From the NCBI RefSeq assembly GCF_000422885.1, contig NZ_AUGX01000014.1, positions 62,001 through 126,000 on the forward strand: a stretch of DNA of 64,000 nt, read 5' to 3'. This document shows, piece after piece, positions 28,110 through 37,780 of the stretch. This DNA is from Ottowia thiooxydans DSM 14619 (GTDB taxonomy: Bacteria > Pseudomonadota > Gammaproteobacteria > Burkholderiales > Burkholderiaceae_C). Position 1 is the first letter of the stretch, and the number at the start of each line of letters is the position of its first letter. Under the pieces are notes generated by a model. It was given only the letters and a program-made list of their open reading frames with translations. It made no database searches and had not been told where the DNA came from. The translations under genes were made by a program, and so were the position numbers.

Positions 28110-28251
28110 CGCGGGCTTAGTGCGCTAAAGGGGTATTTCTTTAAGCCTTGAGCGCCTTGAAAACCATTTCAACTTGGTCCCTGCTGTTTGAACGTTCGGT
28201 TAACGTGCGATCTTATGGTTGGAGCCCGCCTTAGACTTCGAAGGAGCCACC

Positions 28252-28434
28252 ATGGCCGTACAGCAAAACAAAAAATCGCCGTCCAAGCGCGGCATGCATC
28301 GTTCGCACAACGCACTTAACGTGCCGGGTACTGCCGTAGAGGCTACTACAGGTGAGTCGCATCTGCGTCACCACATCAGCCCCAATGGTTTTTACCGTGG
28401 GCGCCAGGTCATCAAGCCTAAGGCTGAAGCCTGA
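28252..28434 (+). CDS. rpmF: 50S ribosomal protein L32
   Basis: A 60-residue basic protein starting [20 protein letters not shown], the standard L32 opening, and ending in the [15 protein letters not shown] block. No zinc-binding cysteines are present, so it is the C-minus type. The start is fixed by AAGGAG seven bases upstream. Its position between yceD and plsX is conserved across Proteobacteria. Confidence 0.97.
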   Translation: MAVQQNKKSPSKRGMHRSHNALNVPGTAVEATTGESHLRHHISPNGFYRGRQVIKPKAEA

Positions 28435-28446
28435 AGTCGAACTTCT

Positions 28447-28500
28447 AAGTATGCATAGGAAGTCGGCAGCAACGCTGGCTTGATTTCCTTGCATATACTT
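28447..28500 (+). repeat. imperfect long hairpin after rpmF
   Basis: Positions 28447-28464 pair with 28482-28500 with two small mismatches or bulges, and an inner CAGC-AAC-GCTG tip. It comes directly before the terminator-like hairpin, giving two stacked stems in the rpmF-plsX spacer. Confidence 0.6.
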
Positions 28501-28503
28501 GCC

Positions 28504-28550
28504 GGGCCCGAGTCTACGCTCATACGTAGCGTCGGGCCCTTGCTGTTTTT
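28504..28550 (+). terminator. terminator or attenuator between rpmF and plsX
   Basis: An eight-base-pair stem GGGCCCGA (28504-28511) / TCGGGCCC (28532-28539) encloses a second CTACG/CGTAG stem and is followed by TTGCTGTTTTT. It probably reduces read-through from the abundant ribosomal protein message into the fatty-acid genes. Confidence 0.75.
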
Positions 28551-28613
28551 GGACGGCATTTATCTTATTCAAAGGATCCGGCGCATTGGGGCGCCGAGCT
28601 TCATGGGGAATGC

Positions 28614-29678
28614 ATGATCGTTTTGGCAGTTGATTGCATGGGTGGTGACCATGGCCCCAAGGTCACGATGCCGGCTTGCCAGCGATTCCTCGAAAAACAT
28701 CCCGAAGCCAAGCTTTTGCTGGTTGGTCAGCCTGAAGCGCTGGCGTCATTCAAGCACCCGCGGGCTCAAGTGGTTGCCGCCAGCGAGGTCGTCACCATGG
28801 ACGACAGCGTTGAAATCGCCTTGCGCAGGAAGAAGGATTCTTCCATGCGCATTGCCGTTCAGCAGGTCAAGGAAAACGCCGCGCAGGCTGCCATTTCAGC
28901 CGGCAATACAGGTGCGCTCATGGCTATCGCACGCTATCTTCTCAAGACCCTTGAAGGCATAGAGCGGCCTGCTATTGCCACGCAGATGCCCAATGCGAAA
29001 GGTGGGGCCACCACCGTTCTGGATCTCGGCGCCAATGTCGATTGCACTGCCGAGCATCTGCTGCAATTTGCCGTCATGGGTTCCGCGCTTGTCTCTGTGC
29101 TCAAGAATGATCCACACCCTAGTGTTGGGTTGCTCAACATTGGCGAAGAGATGATCAAAGGGAGTGATGAGATCAAGCGTGCCGGTGATTTGCTTCGAGC
29201 GGCTGGCAAATCCAATGATTTGAATTTCTTCGGAAATGTCGAGGGCAATGACATTTTCAAGGGCACAGTAGATATCGTTGTGTGCGACGGCTTCGTTGGC
29301 AACGTCGCTCTGAAAACGAGTGAAGGGCTCGCGGGCATGATCGTGAGCTTTTTGAAAGAAGAGTTTTCGCGCAATATCTTTACGAAAATTGCAGCGATCT
29401 TTGCCTATCCTGTTCTTAAATCTCTTCAAAAGAGAATGGATCACCGGCGCTATAACGGCGCGGCTCTGCTTGGCCTGCGTGGTTTGGTCTTCAAGAGTCA
29501 CGGTTCAGCGGATGCCGTGGCGTTCGAGCAAGCCCTGGAGCGCGCGTATGATGCCGCTAGCCGCCAATTGCTGAGTCGTGTGCAAGCGCGTATCGCTCAA
29601 GCGGCTCCTTTGCTGATGGCGTCCACTAATGGTGCGGTTGCCGGTAGCGAGGCGCCGCAGGCCCCCACGGCTGCTTAA
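28614..29678 (+). CDS. plsX: phosphate acyltransferase PlsX
   Basis: Converts acyl-ACP to acyl-phosphate, the first step of phospholipid synthesis via PlsY. The 354 residues begin [16 protein letters not shown], the usual start (AxDxMGGD), and include [10 protein letters not shown], the nucleotide-like loop and [17 protein letters not shown]. The protein associates peripherally with the membrane. The C-terminal 15-20 residues are a low-complexity Ala/Gly tail beyond the family end. The gene starts a plsX-fabH-fabD-fabG-acpP-fabF series with gaps of about 130 bases around fabH. Confidence 0.97.
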   Translation: MIVLAVDCMGGDHGPKVTMPACQRFLEKHPEAKLLLVGQPEALASFKHPRAQVVAASEVVTMDDSVEIALRRKKDSSMRIAVQQVKENAAQAAISAGNTGALMAIARYLLKTLEGIERPAIATQMPNAKGGATTVLDLGANVDCTAEHLLQFAVMGSALVSVLKNDPHPSVGLLNIGEEMIKGSDEIKRAGDLLRAAGKSNDLNFFGNVEGNDIFKGTVDIVVCDGFVGNVALKTSEGLAGMIVSFLKEEFSRNIFTKIAAIFAYPVLKSLQKRMDHRRYNGAALLGLRGLVFKSHGSADAVAFEQALERAYDAASRQLLSRVQARIAQAAPLLMASTNGAVAGSEAPQAPTAA

Positions 29679-29811
29679 ACGTGTTTACGTTCTAAGGGCA
29701 AAATAGCGTCCCACGCTTGCGTGGTTCGTTGCTTCTGGGACGTATAGCGTGGGCGGCGGACACCGCATAAAAAAGAGGCTGTTTCGCCTCGTTTGAAGAC
29801 CACAAGTAGAC

Positions 29812-30792
29812 ATGACCCGTCGCTATTCCCGTATTACAGGTACCGGCAGTTATTTGCCGCCACGCCGCGTCAGCAACGAAGACTTGGTGACAGAACTGGC
29901 GCAACGAGGCATCGAAAGCTCCGATCAATGGATTGTTGAGCGCACCGGAATCAAGGCTCGCCACTTTGTCAATCCTGATATGGCATGCAGCGATCTGGCG
30001 GTTCCGGCGGCAAAGGCGGCCATTCAGGCGGCGGGGTTGCAGCCTTCTGATATTGATCTCATCGTAGTGGCCACGTCCACGCCTGACATGGTTTTTCCTG
30101 CGACCGCTGCGATCGTGCAACACAAGCTTGGCATTGCTGGCTGCCCGGTATTTGATGTTCAAGCTGTCTGCAGCGGATTTATCTATGCGCTCGCGGTAGC
30201 AGACGCCATGATTGCCAACGGTACGGCTAATCGAGCGCTGGTGATTGGCTCAGAGGTCTTTTCGCGTTTACTGGATTTCAACGACCGTACCACCTGCGTG
30301 CTGTTTGGTGACGGTGCTGGGGCAGTGGTGCTGGAGGCCAGTACCACGCCAGGGATTTTGGCTACTGATTTGCACGCCGATGGCAAACACGTAGGGATTC
30401 TCTGCGTGCCGGGGCATGTGTCTGGCGGCAAGGTGACGGGTAGCCCGTTGCTCACCATGGATGGGCAGGCCGTTTTCAAGCTCGCCGTGGGCGTGCTCGA
30501 CAAGGCTGCGCGCGCCGTGCTCGCCAAAGCGGGGAAATCGGAGGCGGACATCGATTGGTTGATTCCTCATCAAGCCAATATCCGCATCATGCAGGGCACC
30601 GCCAAAAAGCTGCATCTCCCTCCGGAGAAAATGGTGGTCACCGTGCATGAGCACGGGAATACATCGGCGGCATCGATCCCGCTGGCGCTTGATCACGCAG
30701 TACGTGCGGGGCAGATCTCCAAAGGCCAGACACTGCTGCTTGAAGGCGTCGGCGGAGGCTTCACCTGGGGTGCTGTCCTCATGGAGTTTTAG
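29812..30792 (+). CDS. fabH: beta-ketoacyl-ACP synthase III
   Basis: Starts fatty-acid synthesis by condensing acetyl-CoA with malonyl-ACP. The 326 residues contain the catalytic triad Cys120 ([11 protein letters not shown]), His253 (IPHQANIRI) and Asn283 (HGNTSAAS), all in the correct context for FabH. Starts with ATG 29812. Confidence 0.97.
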   Translation: MTRRYSRITGTGSYLPPRRVSNEDLVTELAQRGIESSDQWIVERTGIKARHFVNPDMACSDLAVPAAKAAIQAAGLQPSDIDLIVVATSTPDMVFPATAAIVQHKLGIAGCPVFDVQAVCSGFIYALAVADAMIANGTANRALVIGSEVFSRLLDFNDRTTCVLFGDGAGAVVLEASTTPGILATDLHADGKHVGILCVPGHVSGGKVTGSPLLTMDGQAVFKLAVGVLDKAARAVLAKAGKSEADIDWLIPHQANIRIMQGTAKKLHLPPEKMVVTVHEHGNTSAASIPLALDHAVRAGQISKGQTLLLEGVGGGFTWGAVLMEF

Positions 30793-30924
30793 TACCCCGT
30801 CCCAGGAAACCTGCCGGACACTTGGAGTGCCAAAACGGCACTTCGGCATGTTCCAAGCTCCTGTTCACAGTTCCATCGAGCTATTTTTCGATTCAGAAGA
30901 TCCGGTAAAAGGATCCTTGCATTC

Positions 30925-31890
30925 ATGAAACCTGTTGCTTTCGTTTTTCCTGGTCAGGGTTCTCAAGCGGTCGGCATGCTCGACGCTTGGGGTGATCATC
31001 CTGCGGTGCTGCAAACGCTGGCCGAAGCCTCTGACGCCCTGGGCGAAGATATAGCGGCGCTGATTCACAACGGGCCCAAGGAAGCCTTGGCGCTGACCAC
31101 CAATACACAGCCGGTCATGCTGGTGGCTGGTGTCGCCGCATGGCGAGCCTGGGTTGCTGAAGGCGGGGACATGCCCGCTGCGCTGGCTGGCCATTCTCTG
31201 GGCGAATACTCCGCGCTTGTCGCCGCCGGGGCGATGACGCTCACGCAGGCTGCGCCGCTGGTGCGTTTTCGCGCTGCGGCCATGCAGGAGGCGGTCCCGG
31301 TAGGCACAGGTGCCATGGCGGCCATTCTGGGGCTCGATGCCGAGAAGGTCATCCTTGGTTGCGCTGAAGCCACCCTCGCGATGGGCTCGGATGCCGAAAT
31401 CGTGGAAGCTGTTAACTTCAATGACCCTGCTCAGACCGTTATTGCAGGCAGTAAAGCTGCGGTTGAGAAAGCTTGTGAAGTACTCAAGGGCTTGGGCGCC
31501 AGGCGCGCGTTGCCGTTGCCGGTATCCGCTCCGTTTCATTCGACCCTGATGAAGCCTGCAGCCGAAAAACTGCGAGAAAAATTAGCTGAAATCGCTCTGA
31601 GCGTTCCGCGCATTCCGGTGGTCAATAACATCGACGTTTCCATCGAGGATGAAGCTGATCGAATCCGCGATGCCTTGTATCGCCAGGCTTTTGGCCCGGT
31701 CCGCTGGGTCGAATGTGTCCATAAGATCAAGGCAATGGGGATAGATACACTCGTTGAATTCGGCCCGGGTAAGGTATTGGCCGGAATGACAAAGAGAATC
31801 GATGCTGGCATGGAAGGCTTGGCGGTCTACGATCCAGCGTCCCTTGAACAAGCCAAAGTGTTGGTGGCCAACGTGGCCGGGAGAGATTGA
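30925..31890 (+). CDS. fabD: malonyl-CoA:ACP transacylase
   Basis: Loads malonyl groups onto ACP. The 321 residues have VFPGQGSQAVGML at the N-terminus, the nucleophile Ser91 in GHSLGEYSALVAAGA and the partner His205 in APFHSTLM. Its stop codon is directly followed by the ATG of fabG with no spacer, so the two are coupled. Confidence 0.97.
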   Translation: MKPVAFVFPGQGSQAVGMLDAWGDHPAVLQTLAEASDALGEDIAALIHNGPKEALALTTNTQPVMLVAGVAAWRAWVAEGGDMPAALAGHSLGEYSALVAAGAMTLTQAAPLVRFRAAAMQEAVPVGTGAMAAILGLDAEKVILGCAEATLAMGSDAEIVEAVNFNDPAQTVIAGSKAAVEKACEVLKGLGARRALPLPVSAPFHSTLMKPAAEKLREKLAEIALSVPRIPVVNNIDVSIEDEADRIRDALYRQAFGPVRWVECVHKIKAMGIDTLVEFGPGKVLAGMTKRIDAGMEGLAVYDPASLEQAKVLVANVAGRD

Positions 31891-32637
31891 ATGTCGGTAA
31901 GCACTTCAGGCCAGGTCGCTCTGGTGACAGGGGCCTCACGTGGAATAGGCGCAGCCATTGCGCGCGAGCTCGCCGTACGCGGCTTCAAAGTGGTAGGCAC
32001 AGCCACCACAGATGAAGGCGCCGCTGGAATCAGCGCTGCGCTTGCCGCTCATCCTGGCTGCCGTGGTGCCCGCCTTGATGTGAACGATGCAGCGGCCTGC
32101 GAGGCGCTGATTGAGGCCACCGTCAAGGAGCATGGTGAACTGCATGTCCTGGTGAACAATGCCGGCATTACTCGCGACATGCTCGCAATGCGTTTGAAAG
32201 ACGATGACTGGGATGCCGTACTGGATACCAATCTGAAAGCAGTGTTTCGCACAAGTCGTGCTGTAATACGCCCCATGATGAAACAGCGATATGGCCGCAT
32301 CATCAACATCACCAGTGTGGTGGGGGCGGCAGGCAATCCTGGTCAGGCGAACTATGCGGCAGCCAAGGCTGGCGTGGCTGGCATGACGCGCGCACTTGCC
32401 CGTGAATTGGGAAGCCGTAACATCACGGTCAATTGCGTGGCTCCAGGCTTTATTTCTACTGATATGACGGCAGCCCTTACCGACGAACAGCAAAAAGCCC
32501 TTACTGGCCAGATCCCACTAGGTAGACTTGGGCAGCCCGCAGACATCGCACACGCAGTAGCCTATTTGGCGAGCGCGGATGCTGGTTATGTCACAGGGCA
32601 GGAGTTGCATGTCAACGGCGGAATGTTCATGGCCTAA
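31891..32637 (+). CDS. fabG: 3-oxoacyl-ACP reductase
   Basis: NADPH-dependent reduction of beta-ketoacyl-ACP. The 248-residue short-chain dehydrogenase has the cofactor loop TGASRGIG (13-20), the NNAG motif and the Ser-Tyr155-Lys159 catalytic set in NITSVVG...NYAAAKAG. The C-terminus VTGQELHVNGGMFM is standard. It abuts fabD. A 308-base gap with a large palindrome separates it from acpP. Confidence 0.97.
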   Translation: MSVSTSGQVALVTGASRGIGAAIARELAVRGFKVVGTATTDEGAAGISAALAAHPGCRGARLDVNDAAACEALIEATVKEHGELHVLVNNAGITRDMLAMRLKDDDWDAVLDTNLKAVFRTSRAVIRPMMKQRYGRIINITSVVGAAGNPGQANYAAAKAGVAGMTRALARELGSRNITVNCVAPGFISTDMTAALTDEQQKALTGQIPLGRLGQPADIAHAVAYLASADAGYVTGQELHVNGGMFMA

Positions 32638-33182
<545 letters not shown>

Positions 33183-33190
33183 GTACTGAG

Positions 33191-34447
33191 ATGAGCTTTC
33201 CGATGAACCGGCGCCGCGTTGTCGTCACAGGTCTGGGTTGTGTGAGCCCCGTGGGTAACACAGTGGCTGAGAGCTGGGAAAACTTGCTCGCGGGCCGTTC
33301 GGGCATAGATTTCATTACCCAGTTCGATGCCAGTGCGTTCGCGTGCAGGTTCGCTGGCGAAGTCAAGGGATTCAGTGTCACTGATTACATGCCCGAAAAA
33401 GAAGCGCGCCATATGGATCGCTTCATTCATCTCGGAATTGCTGCAGCCTCACAGGCGATACGCGATGCCGGGCTTCCCACGGGAGATGCGCTGACGCCAG
33501 AATTGGCAGAGCGGATTGGCTGCAATATTGGCTCCGGTATCGGTGGGCTGCCCATGATTGAGGCAACCCATGGGGAACTGGTCAATCGTGGCCCCCGCAG
33601 AGTTTCGCCTTTTTTCGTGCCGGCCTCGATCATCAACATGATCTCCGGTCACGTCTCTATTCAGAATGGCTTCAAAGGCCCTAACATCGCCGTCGTCACG
33701 GCCTGTACCACAGGCCTGCATGCCATTGGGGTGTCCGCAAGGCTCATCCAATGTGGTGACGCAGATGTCATGGTGGCTGGCGGAGCTGAATCTACTGTGT
33801 CACCGTTGGGTGTAGGGGGGTTCGCTGCGGCGAGGGCCTTGTCTACACGCAATGACGACCCTAAAACAGCCTCGCGTCCTTGGGATAAGGACCGCGATGG
33901 ATTTGTTCTGGGCGAGGGCGGTGGCGTGATGGTGCTCGAAGAATACGAGCATGCCGTCAAACGCGGCGCCAAAATTTATGCGGAGCTGATTGGCTTTGGC
34001 ATGAGTGGCGACGCCTTTCATATCACCGCACCCGATGTGGACGGCCCCAAGCGCTCCATGCAAGCAGCCTTGCGCGACGCAGGCCTCAACGTGGATGCGG
34101 TGGATTACATCAATGCTCACGGCACTTCAACGCCTCTGGGTGATGCCAACGAAACCAATGCCATCAAGGCCGCATTGGGAGATCATGCCAAACGGGTGGT
34201 TGTCAATTCCACCAAGAGCATGACCGGACATTTGTTGGGTGGTGCGGGCGGTATCGAAAGCGTGTTCACCGTGCTGGCGGTGCATCACCAGAAGAGCCCA
34301 CCCACCATCAACATTTTCGAGCAAGATCCCGCGTGTGATCTCGATTACTGTGCCAACACCGCTCGCGACATGAAAATTGACGTGGCGGTCAAGAACAACT
34401 TCGGTTTTGGCGGGACTAACGGGTCATTGATATTCAAGCGCGTGTGA
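33191..34447 (+). CDS. fabF: beta-ketoacyl-ACP synthase II
   Basis: Elongating condensing enzyme of fatty-acid synthesis. 418 residues with catalytic Cys172 in VVTACTTGLHAIG, His in NAHGTSTPLGD and His in KSMTGHLLGGAGG. An ATG four codons downstream (33203, giving MNRRRVVVTGLG) matches many homologues as a start just as well. The gene follows acpP by eight bases. Confidence 0.97.
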   Translation: MSFPMNRRRVVVTGLGCVSPVGNTVAESWENLLAGRSGIDFITQFDASAFACRFAGEVKGFSVTDYMPEKEARHMDRFIHLGIAAASQAIRDAGLPTGDALTPELAERIGCNIGSGIGGLPMIEATHGELVNRGPRRVSPFFVPASIINMISGHVSIQNGFKGPNIAVVTACTTGLHAIGVSARLIQCGDADVMVAGGAESTVSPLGVGGFAAARALSTRNDDPKTASRPWDKDRDGFVLGEGGGVMVLEEYEHAVKRGAKIYAELIGFGMSGDAFHITAPDVDGPKRSMQAALRDAGLNVDAVDYINAHGTSTPLGDANETNAIKAALGDHAKRVVVNSTKSMTGHLLGGAGGIESVFTVLAVHHQKSPPTINIFEQDPACDLDYCANTARDMKIDVAVKNNFGFGGTNGSLIFKRV

Positions 34448-34500
34448 CCAAACGCCTTCCCGGTAGGCCATCTCCCTGGAGATGGCAGCCAATCGGTTGG

Positions 34501-34528
34501 GGAACTTTGCTCTATAACGGCTCACTAA
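34501..34528 (+). promoter_or_regulatory. sigma-E-type promoter ahead of the rpoE operon
   Basis: GGAACTT (34501-34507) is a perfect match to the -35 of extracytoplasmic sigma-E promoters, and 16 bases later comes ACTAA (34524-34528), close to the -10 TCTAA/TCTGA. It lies about 110 bases before the small membrane protein gene and so would autoregulate that gene and rpoE-rseA-rseB-degP. Confidence 0.6.
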
Positions 34529-34635
34529 CACTCGGCCCCGAAGCCGTTGCCTGTAAATAGCACCTTTTCCTTCGGGCCTGAACGTTTGCTTGGGCTTACA
34601 GGGGAGGGGAGGCGAAGTTTCCCTATTAATGGAAA

Positions 34636-35130
34636 ATGAACGAAGTTCCTTTAGTGGTTTATCCAGTCGGGCGCACGCGTCAGCTGGGATGGGCGCTGCT
34701 GGGGCTTTGGTTCGTGAGTGCCATGGTAGTACTCGCATGGTGGGGCAGCCAAATGTCTGGGCGGCCTTCTTTCGCTTGGCGCCTCAGTCTGTTGCTCGTT
34801 GTTTTACTCGTGTCTGGCCTGGGGTTGCTGCTGATTTGGTGCGCCCAGACTCCTCACCGTTTGGTCTTCGACGGAGGACAATGGTGGCTGTATGGGCCAG
34901 ATATGAAACCGCTACCCAACGAAGAGGGCTGTGTAGCTGTCGTGCTCGATGCCCGGCGGGCAGTGCTTTTGCGTTGGCCGGAGGCAAGGAGTGGGTTCGC
35001 AACACGGGCAAAGTGGCTGTGGGCCGAGTCGACAAGTGTCCCTTCGCGTTGGCATCTACTGCGCTGTGCGCTATATTCCCCCGCCAACCGGCCGGTAGCT
35101 GAGGCTGTCGGTGGCTCCCCCAAACTCTGA
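34636..35130 (+). CDS. hypothetical membrane protein in the sigma-E operon
   Basis: A 164-residue protein with two hydrophobic helices, about residues 17-37 and 48-69, then a basic/aromatic soluble region with HRLVFDGGQWWLYG. I do not recognise a family. It lies between a sigma-E-like promoter and rpoE, so it is likely co-transcribed with rpoE and may be part of the envelope stress response. A competing open frame (34590-35102) covers the same bases in another frame; it lacks helices and is less likely. Start ATG 34636 is preceded only by a weak GGAAAATGA context. Confidence 0.6.
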   Translation: MNEVPLVVYPVGRTRQLGWALLGLWFVSAMVVLAWWGSQMSGRPSFAWRLSLLLVVLLVSGLGLLLIWCAQTPHRLVFDGGQWWLYGPDMKPLPNEEGCVAVVLDARRAVLLRWPEARSGFATRAKWLWAESTSVPSRWHLLRCALYSPANRPVAEAVGGSPKL

Positions 35131-35166
35131 TCTTTCAAGCTGCGCTTAGCGCAGGCCAATTCATCC

Positions 35167-35799
35167 TTGTCCCTACCTTCTGAACCTCCCGTTTCCGCTG
35201 CCGACAGCGACGCACGTTTGGTCGAGCGCGCCGCTGCGGGCGATCAGCGGGCGTTTGAACTTCTTGTCATCAAGTACCAACGCCGTATTGAACGCCTTAT
35301 TGGCCGTATGGTGAGGGATGTAGATCTGGTCCAGGATATTGCGCAAGAGACCTTTATTCGAGCCTGGCGTGCCCTGCATCAATTCCGCGGAGACGCTCAG
35401 TTCTACACTTGGCTTTATCGTATAGCGGTCAATACGGCCAAGAAAACGCTGCTGGAAATGAAGCGCGATCCTACTGTGTCCGAGGCAGCTTTACTGTCAG
35501 CGGATAACGATGATGAAACTTCCCGCCCACAAAACGAACTAACCTCTGAAGAGACCCCTGAAACGGAGTTGGCAGCACGCGAAATTGCCGCGGCGGTCAA
35601 TGCGGCGATGGAAGCCTTGCCTGAGGATTTGCGCCAAGCTGTGACTTTGCGCGAGATCGAGGGCTTGAGTTACGAAGAGATTGCGGAAGCTATGAATTGC
35701 CCTATTGGTACGGTGCGTTCCCGGATTTTTCGGGCGCGTGAAGCGATTTCCGTGAAGGTCAAGCCTTTACTGAGTAATCAAATGGGCAAACGCTGGTAG
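35167..35799 (+). CDS. rpoE: RNA polymerase sigma factor RpoE
   Basis: Extracytoplasmic-function sigma factor of the RpoE/AlgU group for envelope stress, 210 residues. Region 2 shows VQDIAQETFIRAWRALHQFRGDAQFYTWLYRIAVNTAKK, and region 4 has the helix-turn-helix GLSYEEIAEAMNCPIGTVRSRIFRAREAI. Unusually the start appears to be a TTG at 35167, as no ATG or GTG fits upstream of region 2. It is followed 21 bases later by its anti-sigma factor. Confidence 0.95.
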   Translation: MSLPSEPPVSAADSDARLVERAAAGDQRAFELLVIKYQRRIERLIGRMVRDVDLVQDIAQETFIRAWRALHQFRGDAQFYTWLYRIAVNTAKKTLLEMKRDPTVSEAALLSADNDDETSRPQNELTSEETPETELAAREIAAAVNAAMEALPEDLRQAVTLREIEGLSYEEIAEAMNCPIGTVRSRIFRAREAISVKVKPLLSNQMGKRW

Positions 35800-35820
35800 T
35801 TTTGAGAACGACCAGAAAAC

Positions 35821-36477
35821 ATGGCTCACGAGGCGGGAATTGATGCTGAAGTGCTAAAGATGTTCAATATGAAAACGCAAGAACAAACCCAATTGTGCGA
35901 ACAAGTTTCAGCACTGATGGATGGTCAATTGAGTGGCGCTGAATTCGACGCCGCAGCGCAAAACGCCTCTTTGGGCGAAATGCGTGAGAGTTGGCACGCC
36001 TATCATGTCATTGGCGACGTTCTTAGATCGTCCGAGTTGGCTGATTGTCGGCGTGATGCGCTCTTCTTGGAGCGTCTGAGTGGCCGTTTGAAGCTGGAAG
36101 CTGCCCTGCCGGCTGCGGTGAAGCCTGTGGCCGTGGAAATACCAATTCCTGTGGTGGTTGAGGAGCGCGTTAGGCGCTCTGCTGCCAACGATGGCGTGTT
36201 CCGTTGGAAGCTGGTGGCCGGTTTGGCATCGTTTGCCGCCGTGGCAGCTATCGGTTGGGGCACGCTGGGTAGCTTGGGGCCCCGTGCTGCGGGTCCTCAA
36301 ATGGCACAGAGCTCGACACCGGGGTTGACTCTGGCTGAAACTGAGGCTCCTGTCATGCTGCGCGATGCACGCTTGGACGAATTACTGTCCGAGCATAGGC
36401 AAGCTTCAGGTGCATCTGCCTTGGGCAATGCCTCTGGATTCCTGCGCAACGCCACGTTTGAAGGATCTGGGCGTTGA
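35821..36477 (+). CDS. rseA: anti-sigma factor RseA
   Basis: Membrane anti-sigma factor that holds RpoE until regulated proteolysis. The 218 residues have an N-terminal RseA domain (LCEQVSALMDGQLSG and RESWHAYHVIGDVLRSSEL), a single transmembrane helix at about 126-148, and a Gln/Ala/Ser periplasmic tail. The true start may instead be ATG 35869 (MKTQEQTQLCEQ), which matches homologues in length. Its stop overlaps the next start (TTG at 36474). Confidence 0.9.
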   Translation: MAHEAGIDAEVLKMFNMKTQEQTQLCEQVSALMDGQLSGAEFDAAAQNASLGEMRESWHAYHVIGDVLRSSELADCRRDALFLERLSGRLKLEAALPAAVKPVAVEIPIPVVVEERVRRSAANDGVFRWKLVAGLASFAAVAAIGWGTLGSLGPRAAGPQMAQSSTPGLTLAETEAPVMLRDARLDELLSEHRQASGASALGNASGFLRNATFEGSGR

Positions 36478-37640
36478 TCGGCACCGAATTGGCGGCGCCC
36501 TCGCCGTACCCGCTCGCGTTTGTGAGCCGTAACTCCCGCACTGGATCCTGGTTGCGTGGGTTGTTGCGCACTGCAATTGCTTTTGGGGCTGGCGGTCTAA
36601 TGAGCCTGGCTTGCGCCCAAACTGGGGGACAGTTTGGGCCCGGGGGAGCCCCTTTCCCCGGAGCTCAGCGTTCGAACTCACCAATGGGCCAGTTCGGTCC
36701 TGGTGGGCAGCAATTGGTGGGGCCGCCAGAGCGCACGGTCGCTGAATGGCTGGTGCGCTTGCAACAGGCTTCGCGCGTGCCGTCCTATGCAGGTACGTTT
36801 GTTGTTTCGTCATCATCCGGAGCGCTCTCTAGCGCTCGCATCTGGCATATATGCGAAGGCGATACGCAGATTGAACGTGTGGAGTCGCTCACGGGGGTGC
36901 CACGCCTGACATACCGACGCAATGATTCGGTAGTCACATTTTTCCCGCAGGCGCGCGTGATGCAAAACGAGCGCCGCGAATCCAATGGAGCGTTCCCCTC
37001 ACTGCTGAATTCTTCTGAAGAATTCGATACAGCGGAGTACTACAACGCCCGCCAGCATGGGCAGGGAAGGGTGGCAGGCTTTGATGCCGACATCGTGCAC
37101 CTCGTGCCGCGCGACGACATGCGCTTTGGTTATCGCATCTGGAGTGAAAAAAGCACCGGCCTTGTAGTGAAAATGCAGACCCTCGGCAGCGACGGTCGTG
37201 TGCTTGAGCAAGTGGCGTTTTCGGAACTGCAGCTCGAGGCCCCTGTGCGTATAGACAAACTCAAGCAGATGATGGCCCAAACAGACGGCTATCGACTTGA
37301 GAAGTCAGACAAGGTTAAAACGACTGCGGCTGCCGAAGGATGGCAGTTGAAGTCACCTGTCGCGGGATTTCGTGGTCAGAATTGTTACCGTAAACCACCG
37401 TCGTCTTCCTCGCAGATGGTGCAGTGGATCTTCTCGGACGGTCTGGCTACGGTGTCACTTTTCATGGAGCCCTTTAGTCGCGAGCGACACGTACGTGAAG
37501 GCCAATCCTCCATGGGTGCCACACATACGCTGACAAAGCGCTTGGTCGATAAGGCTGGAGACTGGTGGGTGACCGCGGTGGGCGAAGTGCCAACGATAAC
37601 GCTCAAGGCCTTTACTGATAGTCTGGAGCGAAAGAATTAG
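36474..37640 (+). CDS. rseB: sigma-E regulatory protein RseB/MucB
   Basis: Periplasmic protein that binds RseA and shields it from DegS, sensing mislocalised lipopolysaccharide or lipoproteins. The 388 residues have a signal peptide around residues 20-45 and the MucB/RseB domain from about 85 (WLVRLQQASRVPSYAGTFVVSS), ending with the GWTHTLTKR-like C-terminal part. Between the two lies an unusual Gly/Pro/Gln-rich segment in which QFGPGG occurs twice. A TTG start overlapping the rseA stop by four bases is likely. Confidence 0.9.
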   Translation: MIGTELAAPSPYPLAFVSRNSRTGSWLRGLLRTAIAFGAGGLMSLACAQTGGQFGPGGAPFPGAQRSNSPMGQFGPGGQQLVGPPERTVAEWLVRLQQASRVPSYAGTFVVSSSSGALSSARIWHICEGDTQIERVESLTGVPRLTYRRNDSVVTFFPQARVMQNERRESNGAFPSLLNSSEEFDTAEYYNARQHGQGRVAGFDADIVHLVPRDDMRFGYRIWSEKSTGLVVKMQTLGSDGRVLEQVAFSELQLEAPVRIDKLKQMMAQTDGYRLEKSDKVKTTAAAEGWQLKSPVAGFRGQNCYRKPPSSSSQMVQWIFSDGLATVSLFMEPFSRERHVREGQSSMGATHTLTKRLVDKAGDWWVTAVGEVPTITLKAFTDSLERKN

Positions 37641-37780
37641 AAGACTGCCCAGGTCTTGGAGCGCCAACAGCGCCAATGGGCCAATGCAGTTCATCTACGT
37701 GCGTTTTTTGCGTGTCTGCGTGGGTTGGTTGGATTGGCCCGCTGCGCGTTTTGATATTCATGTGAAGTGAGCATCCTGAT

